A DNA stretch of 64,000 bases from Paenibacillus_E sp964253085. GTDB taxonomy: Bacteria; Bacillota; Bacilli; Paenibacillales; NBRC-103111. The position numbers and the translations under genes are program-made. Of the stretch, positions 17,807 to 24,600 are shown piece after piece (position 1 is the first letter of the stretch; each line of letters opens with the position of its first letter). The notes beneath the pieces are model-generated. The model saw only the letters and a program-made list of their open reading frames with translations, was not told where the DNA came from and did not search any database. The DNA is taken from positions 4,154,001 through 4,218,000 of the forward strand of contig NZ_CAXUQH020000001.1 in NCBI RefSeq assembly GCF_964253085.1, read 5' to 3'.

Positions 17807-19498
17807 TTAGAGGTGTTCAGCGGGCTCGAGCTGAATAAAATTCAAGTGTTTCATTCGGTTTATGACAGATAATACTTCATTCATTCTTGGTAATTCAAGC
17901 CATCTTTCGAAACCAGGAAAAAAGGAAGAAAATACAATATCCACACCTTCCCTCTCCATATCTTCGAGAGCTTTTTTGATCTTTTCATGAAGAATGATGA
18001 GGCGATCCTGATTACTAATAGCGATTTTTCGAATTAAAAAGGCAATAGCTGCAACCTGGGCGGGTGATGTGATATTGTAAAGCCCTCTGATATCAATTTG
18101 TTCATCACCTATCATGATGTATCCCATGGATGAAACCATCAGCTTTTCTGTACCACTGCCCTGTGGATAGCTCGAAAAGTGATCGGTGGTTATTTTTCTT
18201 TCTATCTCCCATTTGGTAAAGGGGATTCGTTCACGTGGTTTGTCGTGTTCACATAAATTCTTTGCTTCCTGAGTTACGTTTTTGGGCACAAAATTGTCCA
18301 TCAGGATGATTTGATCGGCAACGGATAAAAATTCCCCGCTACCTCCAATAACAAGAACAGAAGATACGCCAACTGTCTCATAAAGCTCCCTGACACGTTC
18401 CGTAAAAGGTGTAATGGGCTCATGCTTGATTAATGAACGCATTTTGATGTCTTGAATCATGAAATTCGTCGCACTTCTGTCTTCATCAATAAGAAGAAGC
18501 TTACACCCGACATTGATTGCCTCCATAATATTTGCGGCTTGAGATGTGGAACCTGAGTCGTAGTCAGTGGAAAATTGTTCAGCCGAACTATTGGGAATCC
18601 ATTTAATGAAAGGCGTAATATTGATATTTTTTATGGAACGGCCTTCCTCTGCGGATATTTCCATTGCACTTTGATCTGTAATCACAAATTCTCGTCCGTC
18701 GCCCATGCTGTGATTGTAGATCCCCGAATTTAGTGCATCCAGCAATGTGCTTTTACCCGAATAACCACCGCCGGTGATGACCGTCACACCTTGTTTTATT
18801 CCCATTCCTCGCACACCACAAATTTCAATTTCAATATCTTCCGGGGATGTAAAAGGCAAGGCACCCTCCAGTGGCCCGCTGTTGTTTGTATTTCTTGGCA
18901 AAATACTGCCATTCGCAATAAACGCACAATATCTACTAGATTTCAGCCATTCGCGAATCATATTTTGTTTTTTTACCAATTCATAGGCAGCATTTAATTT
19001 GATGAGATCCCACTTGGCAATTAACTCCTCCACTTCTTTTGGAAGCATTTTGCAGAGCATGCGCATAGCTTTATCATTATTTTTGAATGGAAGTTGAACT
19101 GTAATCATTAAGCATAGATACCATTGTTCGGAGATAACTTCGACAAAGGATGCATTACGTTGCAACACCACATTAGTTGGGCGGAAACAATAAAAAGCAC
19201 CATTATCTTTATCAGAACGTGACCGGTTATAAATCAATTTATTTAATGCCTCAATATGATCAACCCATTTTCTTAATGCAAAATCTGAGAGAACAACTTG
19301 ATCCATATGTTCATCTAGGCCGAGACGGTCAAAAGGTATTTTTATGGTGATACATGGTTTATCCAGTGTGAGTTTATGTGTCCGTTCAATGTAATACGCA
19401 ACATCATTATACCAATAGGTTGGGTCAGATACCGTACCACCATCATCAAAGTATGAACCTTCATAAATCATACCGTAAGCTGACTGATCGGATTGCAA
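17807..19498 (-). CDS. ABC-class ATPase (PF09818-like)
   Basis: 563 aa with no membrane segments. The P-loop GGGYSGKSTLL is near residue 243 and a Walker B-like LLLIDEDRSATNFM near 350. The order and the paired DE...RSATNFM signature match the soluble ABC_ATPase family of unknown function, not a transporter ATPase. The N-terminus is unusual: it lacks the usual YKDIKG-type opening, and the TTG start has no ribosome binding site. The frame is open further upstream to an AAAGGATGATG where a start would be out of frame. The start is therefore uncertain and a 5' lesion is possible. Confidence 0.7.
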   Translation of the reverse strand: MQSDQSAYGMIYEGSYFDDGGTVSDPTYWYNDVAYYIERTHKLTLDKPCITIKIPFDRLGLDEHMDQVVLSDFALRKWVDHIEALNKLIYNRSRSDKDNGAFYCFRPTNVVLQRNASFVEVISEQWYLCLMITVQLPFKNNDKAMRMLCKMLPKEVEELIAKWDLIKLNAAYELVKKQNMIREWLKSSRYCAFIANGSILPRNTNNSGPLEGALPFTSPEDIEIEICGVRGMGIKQGVTVITGGGYSGKSTLLDALNSGIYNHSMGDGREFVITDQSAMEISAEEGRSIKNINITPFIKWIPNSSAEQFSTDYDSGSTSQAANIMEAINVGCKLLLIDEDRSATNFMIQDIKMRSLIKHEPITPFTERVRELYETVGVSSVLVIGGSGEFLSVADQIILMDNFVPKNVTQEAKNLCEHDKPRERIPFTKWEIERKITTDHFSSYPQGSGTEKLMVSSMGYIMIGDEQIDIRGLYNITSPAQVAAIAFLIRKIAISNQDRLIILHEKIKKALEDMEREGVDIVFSSFFPGFERWLELPRMNEVLSVINRMKHLNFIQLEPAEHL

Positions 19499-19523
19499 TG
19501 ATCGAAAATATTGCGCGAGTCTT

Positions 19524-19751
19524 TTAATAAAGCATCATCCTTTCATATTTGGAAAGCGGTGAATAACGGAGAAAAATGCCGAAGTTGAAACGATATCTCA
19601 CGAAGGGGGGGGGACCCTTATCCTTTGGAACAAGGCAACGACGAAACCGATCGACCCCTAATCTCCAGGTATGAGCCTGCTCAAACATAGACCGGCACTG
19701 TTTGAAATTTTTCGCAAAAAATGAATTCCATCCTAAGTAATTCAAGTTCAA
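19524..19751 (-). pseudogene. RsgA-like N-terminal fragment fused to unrelated sequence
   Basis: The frame begins MNLNYLGWNSFFAKNFKQ, which matches the N-terminus of RsgA/YjeQ-type ribosome-assembly GTPases, behind a purine-rich GGGGGA site. After about 20 residues it diverges into Arg/Phe-rich sequence with no OB or GTPase motif and a nine-G tract at 19605-19613. It is probably a remnant joined to a repeat or mobile-element end that runs into the ABC-ATPase gene. Confidence 0.45.
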
Positions 19752-19856
19752 TACATAGTCCCCCTGATAGAGTTCAGATCAATTTGCAAAGATAAATGAG
19801 TAAATCCTAACCAATTTCAAAAAAACACTATTGTTGCCTTGACCACCCCTTTTTGT

Positions 19857-19892
19857 CAAAAAAAATAACAGCCACTCCAAGAAGTGGCTGTC
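19857..19892 (-). terminator. Intrinsic terminator (minus strand)
   Basis: ACAGCCACT and AGTGGCTGT form a perfect 9-bp stem with a 6-base loop. On the minus strand it is followed by TATTTTTTTT. It lies about 100 bases downstream of the 14-codon ORF at 19991, the only candidate gene it could serve. Confidence 0.85.
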
Positions 19893-19990
19893 ATACACCG
19901 GCAAGAAAGCTTAAACGTTCCTTCTGCCTAAATATAAAAGCCCTGAGAGTGAACCTACCCTCAGAGCCTAATGTAATCGTAAAAGAATAA

Positions 19991-20035
19991 CTAAAAAGTA
20001 GCATGAGGATAAGACGTATATTTTTTTGTTTTCAT
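19991..20035 (-). CDS. 14-aa small ORF with strong ribosome binding site
   Basis: ATG at 20033-20035 follows GAGGTGAGG and opens MKTKKYTSYPHATF before TAG. A minus-strand terminator lies downstream and a near-perfect 16-bp palindrome (20075-20090) upstream, so the unit looks like operator, ribosome binding site, short peptide and terminator. No family is recognised. It could be a signalling or leader peptide, or a small RNA with an incidental ORF. Confidence 0.45.
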   Translation of the reverse strand: MKTKKYTSYPHATF

Positions 20036-20074
20036 TGTCCTCACCTCGTTACTTTTTATTTTTACTGCAACACA

Positions 20075-20090
20075 ATCTTAACATTAAGAT
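20075..20090. promoter_or_regulatory. Palindrome upstream of the 14-aa ORF
   Basis: ATCTTAACATTAAGAT pairs with itself at 14 of 16 positions. It sits 40 bases before the small ORF, where an operator would be expected. The binding protein is unknown. Confidence 0.4.
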
Positions 20091-20126
20091 CATCCACCAT
20101 ATAGGGAAAGATTAATTATAATTAAC

Positions 20127-20328
20127 TCAAACCCTGAAATAGGTAAAAGATGCCCCATGCTCGTCTGGCTCATGTAAAGCTGCAGCCAAGATTTTCTCTG
20201 CGACCATTTCAGGAGTATCTGTTGGAGAAGAAGATCCTTGTCACTGTTGCTCGCGAGCACCAAGAGCGTTTTTACCAAAATCTGTTGCGGTTGAGCGCGA
20301 ATAGACGGTAATTGATGTATTCAATCGA
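20127..20328 (-). pseudogene. Short-chain dehydrogenase (SDR) C-terminal remnant
   Basis: One minus-strand frame reads TVYSRSTATDFGKNALGARE, hits an in-frame stop, then continues TDTPEMVAEKILAAALHE and EPDEHGASFTYF. This resembles the end of SDR oxidoreductases (substrate-loop TDFG region and C-terminal helix). No Rossmann glycine motif or start is present. Confidence 0.5.
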
Positions 20329-20466
20329 TGTGAGGAAAGTGGTGTTGTCTTACTAACATTGGATGTATGGGCAGATATTCATCCGTCCTTAGTGACAATT
20401 CCTAGCGACTTGGACTTCACAATTCCCCAGCCAGCAGGCCAAGATGGGGCAGTTCATTTATCTTAA
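20305..20466 (+). pseudogene. LysR-family regulator C-terminal remnant
   Basis: A 53-codon frame begins directly after a stop, with no start, and reads VVLLTLDVWADIHPSLVTIP and then DLDFTIP. This is the final strand-helix segment of a LysR effector domain. It runs convergently into the 3' end of the collagen-like gene. With the SDR remnant it suggests an old divergent LysR/SDR pair that has decayed. Confidence 0.5.
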
Positions 20467-21302
20467 AGAGGATTCGGTACCATTAAGCCGGTAATCTGAC
20501 AGATTGAGATAGCAGCTGGGTTCGTTCCAGCACCAGGAGGGTCAATAATGACAATTCCCTGACCAAGTCCAATGATGGTTCCTGTTACCATGCCGAATGT
20601 CCCTCCATCTGTCGTCATAGCTACAACAGTGGTAAGCGTTGCAAGCCGTTCACGAAGCGCGCCTTCACAACAATCACAATCTGGATCAGCAGGCGTCAGT
20701 GGAAACTCATTTGTAATAGCACTAGATTGAACGCCAACAATCATGCAGATCGGTACAATTTGCGTAGCACCTTGGGCTGGAAATGTTAATAGGAAATCGC
20801 TTACTATCACATCATCACTTGAAAAGTCGATATTATTGAAGATTTGATCAACAGTACCAACATCAACCGATGTAGCCTCTAATATCTTTAGCTCTTCTAA
20901 AACAGATTGCATAGGGGTTACACAGCAATCACATTCGTCTTTCGCAGGAGGTCCCGGTGGTCCTTGCATGCCTGTTGGTCCCATAGGCCCTCTTGGCCCT
21001 CTATCTCCCTCTTTCCCTCTTGGCCCTCTTTCTCCCTCTTTCCCTTTTGGCCCACGATCTCCCATGTCACCTTTCGGTCCAGTGGCTCCCGTACTTCCTT
21101 GCGGTCCTGTAGCTCCTGCGGCACCTGTATCCCCTCGTGGTCCTACTGGCCCTTGGGTACCTTGGGGACCTTGGGGACCCATTGGGCCTATAGGTCCACG
21201 TTTACAAATCACTTTTATTTTACAACACTTAGATTTCTTTCTTTTTTTAGAGACAGCTTTGCTTTTATGTCCGATACTTTTCTTGGCTGCACTATATGCC
21301 AT
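20463..21302 (-). CDS. Collagen-like spore-surface protein
   Basis: 279 aa. The N-terminus is Lys-rich with a CC pair. About 28 uninterrupted Gly-X-Y triplets span residues 35-118 and include a highly charged block (GKEGERGPRGKEGDRG). A globular domain of about 160 residues follows and includes two CDCC motifs. The plan is that of BclA-like exosporium fibres, where the C-terminal domain trimerises and the triplets form a collagen helix. AGGAGG precedes the ATG. The Cys pairs may crosslink the protein into the spore surface. Function is inferred from architecture. Confidence 0.8.
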   Translation of the reverse strand: MAYSAAKKSIGHKSKAVSKKRKKSKCCKIKVICKRGPIGPMGPQGPQGTQGPVGPRGDTGAAGATGPQGSTGATGPKGDMGDRGPKGKEGERGPRGKEGDRGPRGPMGPTGMQGPPGPPAKDECDCCVTPMQSVLEELKILEATSVDVGTVDQIFNNIDFSSDDVIVSDFLLTFPAQGATQIVPICMIVGVQSSAITNEFPLTPADPDCDCCEGALRERLATLTTVVAMTTDGGTFGMVTGTIIGLGQGIVIIDPPGAGTNPAAISICQITGLMVPNPL

Positions 21303-21723
21303 ACTTTAGCCTCCTAGATTTAAGGTACTTAAGCATATGTGTAGCTCAAAGTTATTGATTGGACAAATGTATATAGCTAGTAGACAAACATCCCTGTTAT
21401 ATGAAAAATAGATACTTGCCCTTCCCTAGTTTAGCCAGTAGTGACCTGTACGTTCCATGCCAACTATAACATCCTGGAAGCCTTGATCCATTGAATCTTC
21501 TGAAAACAGATAATTTCTAGTAAAATGTTGGAATAAACGTTCATTTAAGAGATGAGTGTTTATATAATCCAATTAATTTATAACATAGTAATTATTTAAT
21601 TGGGACATATCGGCTAACCTTTTAATGGTTAGTGGTATCCCCTTAAATAATGCAGAGGAATATTTGTCCACATGGTGTACGTATAATAAAACTGAATGAT
21701 ATCGTTAGGGGAGAACCAGTCCA
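21303..21723. other. Intergenic region between divergent genes
   Basis: This 421-base gap separates the collagen-like gene from the divergent mraY-like gene. It must contain both promoters. A CATATGCTT string upstream of the collagen-like gene weakly resembles a sporulation sigma-K -10 element, but I could not define a -35. No ORF is supported. Confidence 0.3.
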
Positions 21724-22689
21724 ATGGAGAGTTCATTACTTAGTGCTATTAGTATTTCGTTTCTGCTTGTTGCTATATTAACACCTATTTTAATATGGAC
21801 GTTGCGTAGTTTAAACCTAACTCAACCTATCAGGGTAGAGTTGCCACCGGACCATCAAGCAAAGCGTGGTACTCCGCTGATGGCAGGCATTATTCTACTT
21901 ATAGGGGTAATTACATCAACATACTTCCATCCTAAGCCACTGGTACTTTTCCTTGGAGCAACTTTTGTTTTATTTGGCATATTGGGGTTCATGGATGATT
22001 TTAAAAAGGCTGCTTTTCAAGACCCCTCTGGTATTTCAGGAAAAACGAAACTGATTTTTCAATTCGCTTTCACTATCGTATTGTTGTTTGTGTTACTTTA
22101 TCAGTTCAATTTGAGTTCAGAAATCACCCTATTAAAAGGTTATAACCTCCATTTACCAATTTTCGCATATCTGATATTAATAATGTTATTTATAGTGGGT
22201 TCAGCCAATGCAATAAATTTTACTGATGGGCTGGATGGACTTCTAATAAACGTTGCAATACCAACTTTCTTTTTCTTTTTTGTGATTTCGGAAAGAATTG
22301 AAGTACAGACTTTCTCATTAGTAATGATTGGCTGCTTGTTAGGTTTATTTATATATAATATTTATCCAGCAAAAGCGTTTATGGGGGATACTGGGTCTCT
22401 TGCAATAGGTGGTTCTCTTGCTTTCTTGGCTGTAATTGAAAAGGTTGAAATTTTGATTCCGATATTATTTTTTGTTTATCTAGCAGAGCAACTATCTGTC
22501 ATTTTGCAAGTTTGGTATTACAAGAAAACCAAATTGAGAATATTCCGAATGGCACCTATTCATTATCACTTTAGTTTGAAGTATGGCTGGAGTGAGAATA
22601 AAATCGTGATTGTATTCGGATTCATATCTTGGATATCAGCATTTATTTCTTGGATTATTTGGAAATATATACTAATCCTCAACGCCTAA
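21724..22689 (+). CDS. MraY-family phospho-sugar transferase, orphan
   Basis: 321 aa with about ten membrane segments. MraY joins phospho-MurNAc-pentapeptide to undecaprenyl phosphate to make lipid I. The family motifs are present: MDDFKK, NAINFTDGLDGL and FMGDTGS. The His motif reads PIHYHF instead of the usual PIHHHFE, with one His replaced by Tyr. AGGGGAGAA precedes the ATG. It lies outside any division/cell-wall cluster, so it is an extra copy, with either altered substrate use or a role as an inhibitor-insensitive backup. Confidence 0.8.
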   Translation: MESSLLSAISISFLLVAILTPILIWTLRSLNLTQPIRVELPPDHQAKRGTPLMAGIILLIGVITSTYFHPKPLVLFLGATFVLFGILGFMDDFKKAAFQDPSGISGKTKLIFQFAFTIVLLFVLLYQFNLSSEITLLKGYNLHLPIFAYLILIMLFIVGSANAINFTDGLDGLLINVAIPTFFFFFVISERIEVQTFSLVMIGCLLGLFIYNIYPAKAFMGDTGSLAIGGSLAFLAVIEKVEILIPILFFVYLAEQLSVILQVWYYKKTKLRIFRMAPIHYHFSLKYGWSENKIVIVFGFISWISAFISWIIWKYILILNA

Positions 22690-22776
22690 CTCTAAATTCC
22701 CGAATAATGGAACCCGCAAACGTTAATAACGTATCACTAATGTGAATGCAGTTATAACAATGTGAGGTGTCGTGCA

Positions 22777-23538
22777 TTGGCAATAGAGATATCTAAAATG
22801 AATACTTCAAAAGGGAAAATACAATATAATATTAGCGGGAGCGGCAAACCTAATATTGTATTAATTAATGGAGGTTCTGGACCCCTAGAAGGTTGGATGA
22901 AAATACTCCCCGAAATTTCGGAGTCGTCATCTGTATTTTCCTATAATCGTTTTGGTGTTTTGGGTAGTGATAAGCCTAGCGAACCCCAAGATGGGCTTTC
23001 GATTGTCGAAACGTTACGGGAGGCATTAAAGATAGTAGGATTTGAACCTCCATTTTTGCTTGTTGGACATTCTTTAGGGGGATTATATGTAAATCTATTT
23101 GCCCGGCATTACCCGAACGAAGTAGCTGGCATTGTCTTTTTAGAATCCAGCCATCCGAAAGACATAAGCCTTAATAAATATCAAGGTAAGGTAGTAAGAA
23201 CAATTAACAAGATGTTCACGATGTTTGATGCCTTTTCTTCTCATAAACAATTCAATGAAGTTCATTTTGTAAAAAAAACGGTGGAACAAATCCATGAAAT
23301 CGATCATTTTCCCGACATACCTGTATATGTGATTACAGGCGGCAAAGAAAATCGCATGATACCAGAGGAAGTTCGTAAAAAGCGAATAGAGCATCAGTTG
23401 GAACTTCTTTCATTGTCTAAGTACAGCAAACATATCTCCGCTGAAAAAAGCGGACATTTCCCTCAGTTTTCAGAGCCAAGAGTGGTCACCGATACGATCA
23501 AAGATTGCATCGAACAAATAAAACAAACCACGTTGTAG
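22777..23538 (+). CDS. Alpha/beta hydrolase
   Basis: 253 aa from TTG 22777, chosen because GTGAGGTG lies 7 bases upstream. The nucleophile elbow is GHSLGG, the oxyanion-loop region NGGSGPLEGW, and a late His lies in KSGHFPQF. The substrate is unknown. It is on the same strand as the mraY-like gene, 87 bases downstream, and may be cotranscribed with it. Confidence 0.75.
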   Translation: MAIEISKMNTSKGKIQYNISGSGKPNIVLINGGSGPLEGWMKILPEISESSSVFSYNRFGVLGSDKPSEPQDGLSIVETLREALKIVGFEPPFLLVGHSLGGLYVNLFARHYPNEVAGIVFLESSHPKDISLNKYQGKVVRTINKMFTMFDAFSSHKQFNEVHFVKKTVEQIHEIDHFPDIPVYVITGGKENRMIPEEVRKKRIEHQLELLSLSKYSKHISAEKSGHFPQFSEPRVVTDTIKDCIEQIKQTTL

Positions 23539-23556
23539 CATACTTCTACGATCTAC

Positions 23557-23607
23557 TCCCGTTACTTGAATGAACAAAAAAAGGGAGCTGCCGCGAGGCA
23601 AGCTCCA
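23557..23607. repeat. Dispersed CCGTTA-hairpin repeat, copy 2
   Basis: CCCGTTACTTGAATGAAC is followed by an A-run and a hairpin with arms GGAGCT-GCC and GGC-AGCTCC. It lies 19 bases after the alpha/beta hydrolase stop and is likely its terminator. Confidence 0.6.
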
Positions 23608-23622
23608 CACTATCGTTCTCCA

Positions 23623-23649
23623 TTAGTTTCCTGTAGATTGATAAATTTC
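23623..23649. repeat. Secondary dispersed repeat block, copy 1
   Basis: The 27-base block with core TTCCTGTAGATTGATAAATT matches 34531-34557 at 25 of 27 positions. Here it lies directly after the hairpin repeat, so the two blocks may be parts of one larger element. Confidence 0.6.
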
Positions 23650-23768
23650 ATCATCGAAACCTAAAGGATGAAATCCTGCGAATAGACGAGCTTACGTGAG
23701 GAAATCAAATCATAACGAGGGAGTTCAATACCAATCCCATTCCGAGTAATGGTGATTATTAGGCCCTG

Positions 23769-24224
23769 TTAGAGCCTCGCGAACGTGATGTAATCGACTT
23801 GGACAGGCTCTGCCGATTCGATCCGAAGTGCCCGGTTGATCTGTCCCCGGTGATATTGCCCATGTAAGAGGACCTGCAACAGGATGTCCCGGACGGACGT
23901 TCGGAACGGAACCCCGCTCTGGTTCGCATAGTCGATCATCTCGTCCAACTCGGATTCCTGGAGCCCTTCGATATAGACGCGATATTGCTCGGCGTTTTCT
24001 TCGAACATCGTCCGGATCGCCGTCAGGTCTTCCGCTTCCTCCCACAACGAATATTGCGTGCTGCCCTTGCATTGCAATCGGGACAGCCAGACTCGTTCCG
24101 CGACCGCGACGTGCCGAACCAGCTTCACAAGGTCCTTGTTCTTCGTCTCACTCTCCTCGAGCGCGTCCACGATGCGTCCGTCCGCCCAGTACAGGTGGTC
24201 CATCATGCACTTGATCGTTTTCAT
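23769..24224 (-). CDS. DinB-family metal-binding protein
   Basis: 151 aa with a four-helix DinB pattern and the three conserved metal-binding His: one in MMDHLYWAD, and two in LLHGQYHRGQ near residue 120. Some members are thiol transferases or metal-dependent hydrolases, but most have no known function. The gene is noticeably more GC-rich than its neighbours, which suggests a different origin. No operon partner is visible. Confidence 0.8.
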   Translation of the reverse strand: MKTIKCMMDHLYWADGRIVDALEESETKNKDLVKLVRHVAVAERVWLSRLQCKGSTQYSLWEEAEDLTAIRTMFEENAEQYRVYIEGLQESELDEMIDYANQSGVPFRTSVRDILLQVLLHGQYHRGQINRALRIESAEPVQVDYITFARL

Positions 24225-24600
24225 TTCGGTTTCCCCCTCTTCGTCTCATCGATTACTTGAACCTACTGTTATAATGTCTGACTTTTCCAACTCCGTTTCG
24301 AAAAACATAAAATCACTAATACAATCAAAGGGAAATGACTCGTGAAGACCTCCACAGTATTAACGACCCTGGAATCCAGTATTTTCGAAGTATACAAAGA
24401 CTATCTATTCGCTATTTGGTTAAATAATCCTGCTGCCCGTTAGCTTAACTGTAAGTCCAGATTTCAGCTATATTTTAACCGAACTAACCTTCTTTCTTAT
24501 CATCCCATAAAACAAAAAAGCCGCGATTTTCGCGGCCATTATTGGGCAAGTAGGTTATTCATCTCCTGTTCAAAACAATCACCTAAATCAGTTATAAGCT
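24225..24600. other. Intergenic region with a terminator and one CTGCCCGTTA core
   Basis: This 376-base gap contains a lone CTGCCCGTTAG core at about 24431, without its hairpin, and the terminator of the GGDEF-EAL gene at 24513-24536. Otherwise I see nothing coding. Confidence 0.4.
24513..24536 (-). terminator. Terminator of the PAS-GGDEF-EAL gene
   Basis: GCCGCGA and TCGCGGC form a 7-bp stem with a 3-base loop, followed on the minus strand by TTTTTTG. It lies about 65 bases after the stop. Confidence 0.85.

Noticed and set aside
20907..21317. Plus-strand Ser/Trp- or Pro/Gly-rich frames over the collagen-like gene
   Set aside because: They arise from the complement of the Gly-X-Y repeats and have no ribosome binding site.
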